Part shown: piece after piece, positions 18,666 to 28,575 of the stretch | How the letters are laid out: every line of letters begins with the position of its first letter | Position numbering within the stretch: the stretch's first letter is position 1 | NCBI GenBank assembly: GCA_000771265.1 | Contig: JDUB01000005.1 | Location: forward strand, 124,001-188,000 | Length of the DNA: 64,000 nt | Direction of reading: 5' to 3' | DNA from: Bifidobacterium thermophilum DSM 20210 | Lineage (GTDB): Bacteria > Actinomycetota > Actinomycetes > Actinomycetales > Bifidobacteriaceae | Position numbers and translations under genes: made by a program | The notes under the pieces: model-generated | The model's database searches: none | The model's input: the letters and a program-made list of their open reading frames with translations, nothing else | What the model was told of the DNA's origin: nothing

Positions 18666-19673
18666 ATGTCCGCGACCAACAAGTCAACGATTGAGCATAT
18701 CGGCATCGGCGCGGCCGTCACGACATCCATCGTCGGCACCGGTCTGTTCGCCCTCGGGGAGACGGTGTTCCGAGCCGCTTGCGATGTGCACTCCCCCTTG
18801 TTCGTCAAACACAACGACCATGCGGTTGAAGCGATCGGCGAGCAGCTCAAGCTCCAAGACAACGATGAACAGCGTGACGCGGTACGGTGGTTCCAAGCGA
18901 CGCGGCAGTCATTGACCACGTACAGTGAGGACGGGCTGCGTTTGCGCGCCTGGGTGTTGGATCCCGACTGCATCGCCCCGAAGCCGCATGTGTATGCGAT
19001 ATGCCTCCATGGGTTTTGCGGTGAACCGCAAGAGATGGCGAGATACGCGTTGCGGTATGCGCGCATGGGATGCACCGTGCTCCTGCCCGCCCTGCGTGCA
19101 CATGAGCGCAGCCAAGGCAGATATGTCGGCATGGGGTATCTCGATCGCCGCGATGTGATGCGCTGGATCAATCTTGTGGTCAGAGCAGACAGTCAAGCAC
19201 GAATCATCTTGCATGGCAATTCCATGGGTGCCGCGGCTGTGATGCTCGCCGCGGCGGAGCCGGATCTTCCGGCGCAAGTGAAGGCCGTGATCGAGGACAG
19301 CGGATATTCGAGCGCCAATTCCGAGATGCGTTTTGCAGCGAGGTCGATGATGCGGTTGCCGCGGGTTGTCGGGTTGCCCATGCTCGGCGTCATGAGCATG
19401 ATTTGCCGTATGCATGCGGGATTTTGGCTGGCTGATGGGGATTGTGTACGTGCGGCAGGGCGTATTCGGGTGCCGATGCTGTGCGTGCATGGGACTGCGG
19501 ATCAACTGGTGCCGCATGAATTCATGGACAGAATCGTCAGCGCGTACCATGGGCGGCATTGCCAGATGCTCAGCGTGGCCGGAGCCGGACACACGTTGTC
19601 GTCGGTGAAAGACCCCGATACGTACTGGCGAATGGTGCAGTCCACGGTTGATGAGGGATTGAGTCTGGCGTAA
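18666..19673 (+). CDS. Membrane-anchored alpha/beta hydrolase
   Basis: 335 residues starting MSATNKSTIEHIGIGAAVTTSIVGTG. One N-terminal hydrophobic segment (about 11-32) likely anchors it. The hydrolase domain has the oxyanion region CLHGFCGEP, the nucleophile elbow GNSMGAAAVM (Ser near residue 181), the acid in HGTADQLVP and the histidine in GAGHTLS. This matches the YqkD/FrsA-like family of esterases or peptidases; the substrate is unknown. Start ATG 18666 has GGAG 7-8 bases upstream (GGATCGGAGTCAAT). Single gene, convergent with pntB. Confidence 0.85.
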   Translation: MSATNKSTIEHIGIGAAVTTSIVGTGLFALGETVFRAACDVHSPLFVKHNDHAVEAIGEQLKLQDNDEQRDAVRWFQATRQSLTTYSEDGLRLRAWVLDPDCIAPKPHVYAICLHGFCGEPQEMARYALRYARMGCTVLLPALRAHERSQGRYVGMGYLDRRDVMRWINLVVRADSQARIILHGNSMGAAAVMLAAAEPDLPAQVKAVIEDSGYSSANSEMRFAARSMMRLPRVVGLPMLGVMSMICRMHAGFWLADGDCVRAAGRIRVPMLCVHGTADQLVPHEFMDRIVSAYHGRHCQMLSVAGAGHTLSSVKDPDTYWRMVQSTVDEGLSLA

Positions 19674-19798
19674 CCGCAGGAATCGCCTCGCTGCCTCCCC
19701 GTGTTTTCCCCGTCCGCTTGCTTGTTCACATGCGTTCTGCCGCGTTGGTGCGCACGGATTCGGTCGATTGCTGTCGGCAATGATGCGGGCAAAGGAAA

Positions 19799-19844
19799 GG
19801 CGGTGCCGCATGCCCGCCGTTTGAACGGGCTTGCCGACACCGCC
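19799..19844 (+). terminator. Hairpin downstream of the hydrolase gene
   Basis: GGCGGTG (19799-19805) pairs with CACCGCC (19838-19844), with an inner GCCCG/CGGGC stem. It has no clear U-tract and lies 126 bases past the stop. Confidence 0.4.
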
Positions 19845-20068
19845 ATATCACACACACGAACCGGCTTTTGGCCAGCATCGTCGTTCTGTTGCCGTCACAC
19901 TGTCGCACCCCGTGCCCGCGATACACGTATACACGGCGACGGTCTTGTTCCAGTGGATTGACGGCTTGACGCTTCGCTATGCGATGCTAGCAACCTGCGG
20001 CATGCGACCGTCCTGGATGTCCACATCATGGTCGCATTTTCGGACGTATCCGGGAAAACAGACAACAG

Positions 20069-20113
20069 AAACGGGTCTGAATCCGCCCGTTGAAAGGCGA
20101 TACAGACCCGTTT
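20069..20113 (-). terminator. Terminator of the pnt operon
   Basis: AAACGGGTCTG (20069-20079) pairs with CAGACCCGTTT (20103-20113) and an inner CGCC/GGCG stem extends it. On the minus strand it is followed by CTGTTGTCTGTTTT. It lies about 40 bases past the pntB stop. Confidence 0.75.
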
Positions 20114-20151
20114 GCGGCAATCCAAGGTCGGTCATCATGCGCGCTGGCGCA

Positions 20152-21561
20152 TCATGCCAACAACTCCTTGACCGCTGCGATCACCGCTTGCAGCCCAGCC
20201 TTCGCGTCGCCGAACAGCATCTGCGTGTTGTCCTCGAAATACAACTCGTTCTCGATGCCAGCGTAACCGCGTCCTCGTCCGCGCTTCATGACCACCACAT
20301 GCTGCGCCTGGTCTACGTCGAGGATCGGCATGCCCGAAACCGGAGTGCCGGGACGTCGGGCCGCAGGATTGGTCACGTCGTTTGCGCCGACGACCAGAGC
20401 CACATTGGCGGATGGGAACTGCGGATTGATGTCATCAAGGTCCACCAGTTCGTCATATGGGACGTTCGCCTCGGCGAGCAGCACGTTCATATGTCCCGGC
20501 ATACGGCCGGCGACCGGGTGAATAGCGTAAGACACTTCCACGCCATGCTCCTTGAGCAGCTCCCCGAGGTCTGCGAGCTCGCGTTGGGCCTGCGCCTGGG
20601 CGAGACCGAAGCCGGGGACGAAGATGACCTTCTGCGCATACACGAGCTGAACGGCGACATCGTCCGCCGTGGTCTCTTTCATGGTGCCTTCGGGGCCGTC
20701 GTCGTTGGCGGAGGCGTTCGAAGCGCCTCCGAATCCGCCGGCGAGCACGCTGTGCAGCGGCCTGTTCATCGCCTGAGCCATCAGGATTGATAGGGTCACG
20801 CCGGCGGCACCCACGAGGGCGCCGGCGACGATGAGCGCGACGTTGTCAATGGCCAAGCCACTCATCGCTACAGCGGTACCCGTGCACGCGTTGAGCACGG
20901 AGATGACCACCGGCATGTCGGCGCCACCGATCGGGATGACAAAGACCAGACCGTACACCAGTGCGAACACCGTGGTGAGCACCGCCCACAGCAGGCGTTG
21001 CCCAGGCTGCACGCACAGCATCACGAAGGACGCGATGGTCAGCACGATGAACAGCAGGTTGAGGAAGCCTTTGCCGGGCAATGTCAGCTTGCGCAGGAAC
21101 TTCACGCCTTGCAACTTGCCTGCCGCGACCAACGAACCGGTGAAGGTGACCGAGCCGATGACCACGCCAAGCCCGGCGGTGATCAGCACCACCAGCCCGG
21201 GCGCCTTGGCGGGGGTGAGAATATCGTTGAGCGCGACCAGTGCGGCTGCTCCGCCACCGACGGTGTTGAAAATCGACACCAGCTGCGGCATGTCGGTCAT
21301 TTTCACCTTTTTCGCGCTGACGACACCGGCGACCGCGCCGATTGCAATGCCCAGCAGCAACAGGATGATCGCGATATTAGAACGGTATCCGGTGACGAAC
21401 AAGTGTACGAAAGCCATGATTACGGCGATCACCATGCCGACGGCGGAGATCTGGTTGCCGCGACGGGCGGTTTTCGGTGAATTCATGAAGTGCAGGCCGA
21501 TGACGAACATTACGGCCGAGAGCAGATATACGAACCAGGCTACGGTATCGATGGCGTTCAC
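20152..21561 (-). CDS. pntB: NAD(P) transhydrogenase beta subunit
   Basis: 469 residues from GTG 21561, whose first bases overlap the stop of pntAB. The N-terminal half has about eight membrane helices (proton channel dII). The C-terminal dIII binds NADP(H): VIFVPGFGLAQAQAQ, YAIHPVAGRMPGHMNVLLAEANVPY, NVALVVGANDVTNPAA, GMPILDVDQAQ and KRGRGRGYAGIENELYF. With the alpha subunits it couples proton flow across the membrane to hydride transfer from NADH to NADP+. The region after the last helix includes a short acidic linker (NASANDDGPEGTMKETTADD). Last gene of the operon. Confidence 0.95.
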   Translation of the reverse strand: MNAIDTVAWFVYLLSAVMFVIGLHFMNSPKTARRGNQISAVGMVIAVIMAFVHLFVTGYRSNIAIILLLLGIAIGAVAGVVSAKKVKMTDMPQLVSIFNTVGGGAAALVALNDILTPAKAPGLVVLITAGLGVVIGSVTFTGSLVAAGKLQGVKFLRKLTLPGKGFLNLLFIVLTIASFVMLCVQPGQRLLWAVLTTVFALVYGLVFVIPIGGADMPVVISVLNACTGTAVAMSGLAIDNVALIVAGALVGAAGVTLSILMAQAMNRPLHSVLAGGFGGASNASANDDGPEGTMKETTADDVAVQLVYAQKVIFVPGFGLAQAQAQRELADLGELLKEHGVEVSYAIHPVAGRMPGHMNVLLAEANVPYDELVDLDDINPQFPSANVALVVGANDVTNPAARRPGTPVSGMPILDVDQAQHVVVMKRGRGRGYAGIENELYFEDNTQMLFGDAKAGLQAVIAAVKELLA

Positions 21562-21887
21562 TTGCCGGCCTCCTCGTCAGCGTCGGAATCATCCGCGGAT
21601 TTCGCGGGTTTGGAGCTCTTGAACATCTCAAGCATGCGATCGGTGACCACATATCCGCCGACGACGTTCATCGTGCCCAGCACCGCGGCGAGGAACACGA
21701 ACACGTATGCAAGCGGCGAATTCGCCTGCGCAGCGACGATGACCACGCCTACAATCACGATGCCATGAATCGAATTGGCGCCTGACATCAGCGGCGTGTG
21801 CAGCGTCGCCGGCACTTTGCCGATGACTTCGACGCCGATGAGCAACGCCAGGACGAACAACGTGATGGATACAACAAGCGGATCCAT
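21558..21887 (-). CDS. pntAB: NAD(P) transhydrogenase alpha-2 (membrane) subunit
   Basis: 109 residues with three predicted helices (SITLFVLALLIGVEVIGKVP, SIHGIVIVGVVIVAA, YVFVFLAAVLGTMNVVGGYVVTDRML). It is the separate membrane part of the split alpha subunit, as in the three-subunit form of Rhodospirillum and many Gram-positive bacteria. The C-terminal tail is charged (KSSKPAKSADDSDADEEAGK). It starts three bases after the pntA stop and overlaps the pntB start by four bases, so translation is likely coupled. Confidence 0.93.
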   Translation of the reverse strand: MDPLVVSITLFVLALLIGVEVIGKVPATLHTPLMSGANSIHGIVIVGVVIVAAQANSPLAYVFVFLAAVLGTMNVVGGYVVTDRMLEMFKSSKPAKSADDSDADEEAGK

Positions 21888-21890
21888 GGG

Positions 21891-23048
21891 TCACTCCCCT
21901 TTCTTTCCGGATTCTTCGGTTGCGGATGCTTCGAGCCCGGCGACCACAAGGGCGTCGTCCAACTCGTCCCCGGCGACGGTTCTCAGACGGCCGTCGCGCA
22001 CGAAGTGGGACAGCACGTCAGCAACATTGCGCGACAGCAGGTTCGAAGCTGTGTTGGAGACATCAGATGCCAGATACGGTGCTCCGATGATGGTGACACC
22101 GCCTTCGGTGACTTGCGTGCCGACCACAGAGCCTTCGACATTGCCGCCGAGGTCGCTCGCAGCGCAATCGACGATAACCGCTCCACGATGCAACGCCTTG
22201 ACGCCGGCCGCCGTGAGCAGCATCGGCGGCTTGCGGCCGGGAACCTTCGCGGTGGTGATCACGATATCGAACTGGGCGGCCTTCTCATCAACCGCAGCCT
22301 GCTGCGCCGCCTGTTCCTCCTTGGTGAGCTGACGTGCGTAGCCGCCTTGCCCTTGACCGGCCGAGAAATCAAGGCCGAGATCGAGGAATTTCGCGCCCAA
22401 GGACTCGACTTCGCCTTTCGATGCCGGACGGACATCATACGCAGTGACGACCGCGCCGAGTCGACGGGCGGTGCCAATCGCCTGGAGTCCGGCGATGCCG
22501 GCGCCCAGCACGAGGACCTTCGCGGGGCGGATCGTGCCTGCGGCGGTCGTCATCATAGGCAGGAAGGACTGATAGGCGTTCGCCGCGACGAGTGCCGCCT
22601 TGTAGCCCATGACAGAATTCTGCGAGGTCATCTCATCCATGGATTGCGCCGCACTCAGCTGCCTGGGCAGGCGTTCGATGGCGACGGCGGTCAGTCCGGC
22701 CTGCGCAAGAGACGCGATATACGCGTCATCGGTGAAGGATCCGAGCATACCGATAACCCATTGCCCCGGACGCATCGCGGTAACCAGCGTGGCATCCGGC
22801 CGGGATACGAATCCGAAGGCGTCACACGTGGCAAGCACCGTTTGCCGATCGCACACGCGAGCGCCGGCACGTTCGTAATCGGCATCCGTATATTGCGCGG
22901 CAAGTCCCGCTCCCTGTTCGATCAGACATCCGACGCCTTTTTTGCGCAGCCTTGCGACAATGTCAGGCGTCAGTGCCACACGCCGTTCATGCTCGGTCGT
23001 CTCGTTGAAGACACCGAACTGCACGCCGGCTTCTGGTTGTTCAGCCAT
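21891..23048 (-). CDS. pntA: NAD(P) transhydrogenase alpha-1 (NAD-binding) subunit
   Basis: 385 residues from ATG 23048 with AAAGGG five bases upstream. This is the soluble dI domain, related to alanine dehydrogenase: NETTEHERRVALTPDIVARLRKKG near the N-terminus, the RQD loop area (SAQSMDEMTSQNSVMGYKAAL), the NAD-binding VLVLGAGIAGLQAIGTARRLGAVVTAYDVRP, and DIVITTAKVPGRKPPMLLTAAGVKALHRGAVIVDCA. It binds NAD(H) on the cytoplasmic side. First gene of pntA-pntAB-pntB, divergent from the acyl-CoA ligase gene with 198 bases between. Confidence 0.95.
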   Translation of the reverse strand: MAEQPEAGVQFGVFNETTEHERRVALTPDIVARLRKKGVGCLIEQGAGLAAQYTDADYERAGARVCDRQTVLATCDAFGFVSRPDATLVTAMRPGQWVIGMLGSFTDDAYIASLAQAGLTAVAIERLPRQLSAAQSMDEMTSQNSVMGYKAALVAANAYQSFLPMMTTAAGTIRPAKVLVLGAGIAGLQAIGTARRLGAVVTAYDVRPASKGEVESLGAKFLDLGLDFSAGQGQGGYARQLTKEEQAAQQAAVDEKAAQFDIVITTAKVPGRKPPMLLTAAGVKALHRGAVIVDCAASDLGGNVEGSVVGTQVTEGGVTIIGAPYLASDVSNTASNLLSRNVADVLSHFVRDGRLRTVAGDELDDALVVAGLEASATEESGKKGE

Positions 23049-23246
23049 AGCAGCCCTTTCTAGCTTCATTACTATTGCGTACGTGGGGTACGGGCACAGT
23101 CTACCCCATTTCTCCGGTGTCGATGCCCGGCCTTCCGTCTGCCGGTCCCGCGACCGCCTCAGCTACGCGACCGTAAGGTGACGGAGGGGATTTTTTCGAC
23201 TATCATGACAAGGTTGATAGCTGAAGTGAATGCCAAGGAGCGAGAC

Positions 23247-25289
23247 GTGTCCCTACTCAATTCCATCAAGGACCAAACGATGAGAGTCACCCGTAAGGCG
23301 CTGCGCCTTGGCGGGGATTTCACCCATCCGGTCAGCGACGACCAGCCGGGCGATCCTGACTACATCGATCCGCAGGACATCGAAGTCGCGGATATGCCGG
23401 TCAATCTGCCCAATAGCGCAGAATGGGGGCCAGGGTATCCCACAACCACGTTCATCGATCAGAAGACGGGTTGCCTGACAGCCTCCACCGCCGGCAATCC
23501 CCCGCTGGACGACGGTTGGAGCATCTACGACATCTACGCCGACCGCGCCAAGCGCATGGGCGACAAGCCGCTGTACACATTCAAGGTCAACGGCGAATGG
23601 ACGACGAAAACCGCCAACGAATTCCTTCACGAGGTGCGTGTGACGGCCAAGGGCCTCATGCATTATGGGCTGAAGAAGGGCGACGGCGTCGCGTTCATGT
23701 GCCGCACCTCTTATGAGTGGGATGTGTTCGACGCGGCAGTGATGGCGTGCGGCGGCGTGTTGGCCACCATCTATGACACTGATTCTGCGGAGCAGATCCG
23801 CAATATCGTGGATAATTCCGATGCACGCTTCTTGGTCGTACAGACCACTGACATGCGAGACAAGGCTGACGGCGCGATGGAGGAATGCCCCACGCTCGAG
23901 CAGGTCTTCTGCTTCGAAACCGGCGGCCTGTACGAGCTGCAGGCGTATGCGGACGCGGTCAGCGACGAGGAGCTTGACGCCCGCATCGATTCGGTGAAGA
24001 AAACCGATCTGTGCTCAATCGTGTATACGTCCGGTTCGACCGCCGCGCCGAAGGGCGTGGAGATGACGCATGAGGATTATTGCGCGACCGCGCTCAACCT
24101 GCCGGACTACATGCCTGACCTGTTGCACGACGAAAAGAACACGATTCTGTTGTTCCTTCCGCAGGCGCATTCCTTCGCCCGTGCAATCAACTACATCTGC
24201 GTGGCGAGCCAGCTGCATATCTACATCGCCGAAGGCATCAAGACCATGATCGGCGATTTGCAGGTTTCCCGTCCGTCGGTGATGATCGTGGTGCCGCGTG
24301 TCCTCGAGAAGATCTACAACGCCGCTTCGCAGAAGGCTGGTCATGGCGCTAAGGGTGTCATGTTCGCAGCTTCAGTGGTCACCGCGCAGAAGTTCATGAA
24401 GGAGATCAGTGACCAAGGCAAGGCTTCGACGCTCACGCGCGTGGAGCGTGCTGCCTACGACCCGCTGGTGTACAAGTCCTTGCGAGAGGTGCTCGGCGGC
24501 CGCGCCAAGTGGATTGTCACCGGCGGCGCCCCGCTGGATCCGGATTTGCTCGCCTTCTTCCGCGGCGCCGGCATCCCCGTGTATGAAGGCTATGGTCTGA
24601 CCGAAACCACCGCCCCCTGCGCATTCAATCCGTTGGGTGTTCCGTTCCATGAAGGTTCCGTTGGTATCCCGTTCCCGGGCTTCTCAATTCGTCTCGCTGA
24701 CGACAATGAGATTCAGGTCAAGGGCGCATCGGTGTTCCACGCCTATCACAAGAACGAGGAAGCGACGGAAACGTCCTTCACCCAGGATGGTTGGTATGCG
24801 ACCGGCGATTTGGGTCATCTCGACGACAATGGATTCCTGTACATCATCGGCCGCAAGAAGGACCTGATTATCACCGCCGGCGGCAAGAACGTCTCTCCCG
24901 GCCCGATCGAGGAAACTATCCAGCGGTGCGAATTTGTTTCGCAGGCCCTGGTGCTCGGCGACAAGCGTCCGTTCATTTCGGCGCTTATCACGCTTGACGA
25001 GGATTCCCTGCGTCCTTGGCTCAAATCCAAGGGGCTCAACGCCGACATGTCGATGCAGGAGGCGGCCGGAAACGCTGTGGTCCGCGCCGAAGTTCAGAAA
25101 TATGTCGATCTGGCCAACGAAGGCGTCTCCCGCGCTGAATCCGTACGCAAGTTCATTATCCTGCCCGAGGAATTCACCCAGGAGAACGGCCTGCTCACCG
25201 CTTCGATGAAGGTGATCCGCCCGAAGGTCATCAAGCGGTATGCGACCCTGCTCAACACGCAGATGTACACTAAGCGCAAGCAGCAGTAA
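23247..25289 (+). CDS. Long-chain fatty acid-CoA ligase (AMP-forming)
   Basis: 680 residues from GTG 23247 with AAGGAG six bases upstream; an earlier in-frame ATG at 23178 would add 23 residues without a better site. Motifs of the ANL superfamily: P-loop YTSGSTAAPKGVEMTH (about 275), GYGLTETTAPCAFNPLGVPF (about 450), DGWYATGDLGHLDDNGFLYIIGRKKDLIITAGGKNVSPGPIE (about 512-555). It activates long fatty acids to acyl-CoA via an acyl-adenylate, at the membrane. Bifidobacteria lack beta-oxidation, so the product probably feeds lipid synthesis or recycling (inference). Single gene with a strong terminator. Confidence 0.92.
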   Translation: MSLLNSIKDQTMRVTRKALRLGGDFTHPVSDDQPGDPDYIDPQDIEVADMPVNLPNSAEWGPGYPTTTFIDQKTGCLTASTAGNPPLDDGWSIYDIYADRAKRMGDKPLYTFKVNGEWTTKTANEFLHEVRVTAKGLMHYGLKKGDGVAFMCRTSYEWDVFDAAVMACGGVLATIYDTDSAEQIRNIVDNSDARFLVVQTTDMRDKADGAMEECPTLEQVFCFETGGLYELQAYADAVSDEELDARIDSVKKTDLCSIVYTSGSTAAPKGVEMTHEDYCATALNLPDYMPDLLHDEKNTILLFLPQAHSFARAINYICVASQLHIYIAEGIKTMIGDLQVSRPSVMIVVPRVLEKIYNAASQKAGHGAKGVMFAASVVTAQKFMKEISDQGKASTLTRVERAAYDPLVYKSLREVLGGRAKWIVTGGAPLDPDLLAFFRGAGIPVYEGYGLTETTAPCAFNPLGVPFHEGSVGIPFPGFSIRLADDNEIQVKGASVFHAYHKNEEATETSFTQDGWYATGDLGHLDDNGFLYIIGRKKDLIITAGGKNVSPGPIEETIQRCEFVSQALVLGDKRPFISALITLDEDSLRPWLKSKGLNADMSMQEAAGNAVVRAEVQKYVDLANEGVSRAESVRKFIILPEEFTQENGLLTASMKVIRPKVIKRYATLLNTQMYTKRKQQ

Positions 25290-25312
25290 GTAAGAGCAGC
25301 CTTAAGACGGTT

Positions 25313-25359
25313 ATGATGATGGCCCGGTCCCCCCACTATGGGGGCCGGGCCATCATCAT
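25313..25359 (+). terminator. Strong, probably bidirectional terminator
   Basis: ATGATGATGGCCCGG (25313-25327) pairs perfectly with 25345-25359, and an inner CCCCC/GGGGG stem closes the loop. It is followed by TTGTTAT on the plus strand and preceded by AACCGTC on the other. It can serve both the acyl-CoA ligase gene and the era operon. Confidence 0.8.
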
Positions 25360-25388
25360 TGTTATACGCGTTCGGCGCTTGACTTCGC

Positions 25389-25425
25389 GCTCACGGCAGG
25401 ATCTTTAAGACCTCTTGCCGTGAGC
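25389..25425 (-). terminator. Inverted repeat just downstream of era
   Basis: GCTCACGGCA (25389-25398) pairs with TGCCGTGAGC (25416-25425) across a 17-base loop. There is no U-tract; it may be a processing or pausing hairpin at the end of the operon. Confidence 0.4.
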
Positions 25426-25463
25426 ACGTGCAGGCGGATCCGGGACTCGACTGGGAGTTCGGA

Positions 25464-26462
25464 TCAGAATCCAAGTCGTTCAAGCTTCTTCGGGTCGGAC
25501 TGCCAGTCCTTGGCGACCTTGACATGCAGGTCGAGTTTCGCCTTCTGCCCGACGATACGATTGACTGGCGTACGCAGTTTCTTGCGCACCTTGACCAGAT
25601 GCTCGGCCTTATGACCAATGATTATCGGCTTCTGCGAGTCGCGTTCGACATAAATCGAAACCAGAACATGGGCTTTGCCGTCGCCCTCGGGGTCATCGGG
25701 GTCGGGGTACTCGATGCTATCCACGACGACCGCGAGCGAATGGGGCAGTTCGTCGTCAAGCTCCTCAAGGAAAGCCCAACGCACAAGTTCGGCGATGGTT
25801 GATTCGGGCTTTTCCTCGGTCAGCTGTTCCGCCGGGTACATTTGCGGGCCTTCGGGCATGTTCTCGATCAAGACGTCCCGCACTTCAGACACGTTGTCGT
25901 GCTCAAGGGCGCTGACGGGGACGATATCCGTAAAATCGGCGAATTCATTAACCTGGATGAGTTTCTCAATCAGCTCCTGACGATTGAGCTCATCGATTTT
26001 CGTGACGATCGCAATCAGCGGAATCTTCCATGCGAAGCTGCCGTCATCGCGTTTCTTGGCGAATTGAGAACGCAACCGGCTGAGAATACGTTTGTCACCC
26101 GGACCGATTTCCTGGTCGGCGGGAAGCAGGAACGCGATTTCGTCGACATCGGCGAGGGATTCCTCAACGACATCATTGAGCCGCTGACCGAGCAAAGTCC
26201 GCGGGCGGTGGATACCAGGCGTATCGACCAACACCAGCTGGGCGTTATCGGTTGTGACGATGCCGCGTATTGCTTTTCGGGTCGTTTCCGGCCTTGATGA
26301 GGCAATGGCAATCTGTGTGCCGACCAAAGCGTTCATCAACGTGGATTTGCCGACATTCGGCCGTCCCACGACCGCGACGAATCCCGACCGGTAGACGTCG
26401 TGACCCTTGACGGGCTCGTGTTGGGCCGGTTCGTGTCCGGTACTGGTATCGCTTTCGCTCAT
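25464..26462 (-). CDS. era: GTPase Era
   Basis: 332 residues. N-terminal GTPase: GRPNVGKSTLMN (G1, about 34-45), the TT switch, DTPGIHRPRTLLG (G3) and TKIDELN (G4). C-terminal KH domain with VERDSQKPIIIGHKAEHLVKVRKKLR, which binds the 3' end of 16S rRNA. It is needed for 30S maturation. The N-terminal 25 residues are a His/Glu-rich extension absent in E. coli Era. The start ATG overlaps the stop of the corC-like gene by four bases; last gene of the operon. Confidence 0.96.
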   Translation of the reverse strand: MSESDTSTGHEPAQHEPVKGHDVYRSGFVAVVGRPNVGKSTLMNALVGTQIAIASSRPETTRKAIRGIVTTDNAQLVLVDTPGIHRPRTLLGQRLNDVVEESLADVDEIAFLLPADQEIGPGDKRILSRLRSQFAKKRDDGSFAWKIPLIAIVTKIDELNRQELIEKLIQVNEFADFTDIVPVSALEHDNVSEVRDVLIENMPEGPQMYPAEQLTEEKPESTIAELVRWAFLEELDDELPHSLAVVVDSIEYPDPDDPEGDGKAHVLVSIYVERDSQKPIIIGHKAEHLVKVRKKLRTPVNRIVGQKAKLDLHVKVAKDWQSDPKKLERLGF

Positions 26463-27934
26463 GCTGCTCCTTGCTCGTGGCGGTTGGCGGTGTTGTCCTG
26501 TCCGTCCCGGGATGGATGGCCGTCCTGCGCCGTGTCATGTCGGTCATTGACGTGCTGACCGCCGATTTGCTGTTGTTTACCAGTGTCCTCGCCGGGCTCG
26601 ACGTGTGCCGGTTCGACGACGATTGTTGAGACCTTTTTGCGCCTGCCAGCCGAATCCACTGCGGTCAGACGCAGTCCACGGGTGACCGCCGAAGCGCCGA
26701 CAATCGGGACACGGCCAAGCAGTTTGGTGAGCAACCCGTAGACCGTATCGACATCGTCCTCGTCGATATCGACCTCGAAAATATCCTCCAGATCGGCGAT
26801 TGGCGTCCTCGCGGGCATACGCCAGATATGTTCGCCGATTTGCTCAGGTTCGCTGTGCTGGGTGCGGTCGTGCTCATCCTCAAGTTCGCCGACGATCTGC
26901 TCGATGGTGTCCTCGATGGTGACCATGCCGGCGATGCCGCCGTATTCGTCCACCACGATTGCGACATGCTGCCGGGTACGTTGCATTTCGTGGAACAGGT
27001 CATCAACCGGCTTGGATTCCGGAACAAGCATAGGATTGCGGATGATGCTTTCCACATCGCGGGTCATCGCATCAGGATTAAAGGCCGTGGCGCGTACGGC
27101 ATCCTTGAGGTAGGCCATACCGACCAGATCGTCAACGTCGTCGCCGATGACCGGGACCCGGGAGAACCCGGATCTGGAACACAATTGCAGGAAATCCTGA
27201 AGATTTTGCCCGCGTTCGATGCAGATCATATCGGTGCGCGGCACCATGATTTCGCGGGTCAGCGTCTCAGACAAGGTCAGTACATTGCGCAGCATCTCGG
27301 AGACCTCCGGGTCGAAATCATTGGCTTCGACCAGCCGATCGATGGTTGCGCGCCCCTGTTCGAGCTGCAACTTCTCCAGTTCCTCGTCGTCGGACAGCTC
27401 GGATTGCTCATGATGATGCCGTTTATTGACTTTGTCGCCGCCGACCTTGGCAAACGGGGTCAACGCCACAGCCAATCCCACGACACGCACGTGCCTGAGC
27501 ATGATATCGACCGGTTTGACGGCACCCGCGGAACGAGGACGGACAAGGATGGAGACCACGCCGATAAACACGCCCGCCACGATGCCGCTGACCAGCTGCA
27601 CCCACAGCACACCGCCGCACAGGGACACGATGCTCGCCACCAGCACGCCGTCGAACACGTTGCACACGATACGGAAGAAAGCACATGATCCAGATGTGGC
27701 GAACCGGTCGGCGATAAGCCTCTGCACCTTGTGAATCTTGTCGATTTTCTTCATGCGTGAGAACTGTGTGAGTTCCTGGTCGGTCTGGACTTCCAAAATC
27801 CGATTGTTCAGACTGGCTCGGGTGACGCGTGACACCGCGCCTTCCGCCGCCGCCATCGACAAAGACAGCCATACCAGAAGCGCCGCTACCACGGCCAGCA
27901 ACGCAATCAAGACAATCGTAGTCATATCAGGCAT
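26459..27934 (-). CDS. CorC/HlyC-type CNNM transporter-associated protein
   Basis: 491 residues from ATG 27934 after GGGGG. N-terminal CNNM (DUF21) membrane domain with about four helices ([31 protein letters not shown] and [33 protein letters not shown]). A CBS pair follows ([26 protein letters not shown] to [28 protein letters not shown], about 225-355), then the CorC_HlyC domain and a charged, His/Asp-rich tail of about 40 residues. Members are linked to magnesium or cobalt efflux; the hemolysin name is historical. It sits between ybeY and era, a usual actinobacterial order. Confidence 0.9.
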   Translation of the reverse strand: MPDMTTIVLIALLAVVAALLVWLSLSMAAAEGAVSRVTRASLNNRILEVQTDQELTQFSRMKKIDKIHKVQRLIADRFATSGSCAFFRIVCNVFDGVLVASIVSLCGGVLWVQLVSGIVAGVFIGVVSILVRPRSAGAVKPVDIMLRHVRVVGLAVALTPFAKVGGDKVNKRHHHEQSELSDDEELEKLQLEQGRATIDRLVEANDFDPEVSEMLRNVLTLSETLTREIMVPRTDMICIERGQNLQDFLQLCSRSGFSRVPVIGDDVDDLVGMAYLKDAVRATAFNPDAMTRDVESIIRNPMLVPESKPVDDLFHEMQRTRQHVAIVVDEYGGIAGMVTIEDTIEQIVGELEDEHDRTQHSEPEQIGEHIWRMPARTPIADLEDIFEVDIDEDDVDTVYGLLTKLLGRVPIVGASAVTRGLRLTAVDSAGRRKKVSTIVVEPAHVEPGEDTGKQQQIGGQHVNDRHDTAQDGHPSRDGQDNTANRHEQGAA

Positions 27935-28008
27935 TTCATTCCCCCTGAACCAAGCTGGCCATCGGCGTCACGCCAACAGTCTTACTGTAATACATATCAG
28001 CTACGCAG

Positions 28009-28575
28009 TCACTGATGATGCGCATCATCCGCTCCGCCTGCAGCCCCAGAGTGGGCATGTCCGGCATCATATTCCGCAAGCATGTCGCGTGCCCCGGAAG
28101 GCAGGGTCGCCGACGGGACGTCCACTTGGCGAACAGCCATATAGGTGAGCAGCAATTGGCGCTGCAAACCGAACATCTGACGTTCCTGTTCAGGGGTTAC
28201 ATGGTCGTATCCAAGAAGGTGGAGGATGCCGTGGATAGTCAGCAGCATCATTTCCTGCATGGTGCTATGGCCGGCGGCAAGGGCCTGTTGCCTCGCTACC
28301 CAAGGGCAGATGACGATGTCGCCGAGCACGCCCTCCATTTCGGTTGATCCGTCGCCCGGACGCAATTCGTCCATCGGGAAACTCATCACATCAGTCGGAC
28401 CTTGCAGATTCATCCAGCGCTCATGCAACTGTGCGATGGGGTCGGGATCGACGAACAGGATCGTCAGATCCGATTGGATGCTTACTCGCATCTGGCTCAT
28501 CACCCACACGCCGAGCTGGGAGAAGACCTCCGGGTCGATGTTCCATACAGTTTCATTGGTTACATCAACGCTCAT
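28009..28575 (-). CDS. ybeY: Endoribonuclease YbeY
   Basis: 188 residues. The metal-binding motif [11 protein letters not shown] (H-x3-H-x5-H, about 135-145) is intact, preceded by [15 protein letters not shown]. YbeY is a single-strand RNase acting in 16S rRNA 3' processing and ribosome quality control. The C-terminal tail of about 30 residues is longer than in E. coli and rich in Ala, Gly and His. The ATG overlaps the stop of phoH. The gap of 74 bases before the corC-like gene shows no terminator. Confidence 0.95.
   Translation of the reverse strand: MSVDVTNETVWNIDPEVFSQLGVWVMSQMRVSIQSDLTILFVDPDPIAQLHERWMNLQGPTDVMSFPMDELRPGDGSTEMEGVLGDIVICPWVARQQALAAGHSTMQEMMLLTIHGILHLLGYDHVTPEQERQMFGLQRQLLLTYMAVRQVDVPSATLPSGARDMLAEYDAGHAHSGAAGGADDAHHQ

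Larger units (their letters stand above)
19674..20151. other. Intergenic segment between convergent genes
   Basis: About 480 bases with two inverted repeats that look like terminators of the flanking genes (19799-19844 and 20069-20113). I see no coding signal in the remaining bases: short open frames only, without ribosome sites. Confidence 0.5.

Noticed and set aside
26459..27934. Hemolysin (virulence factor)
   Set aside because: The HlyC name is historical. The CNNM, CBS and CorC domains point to ion homeostasis.
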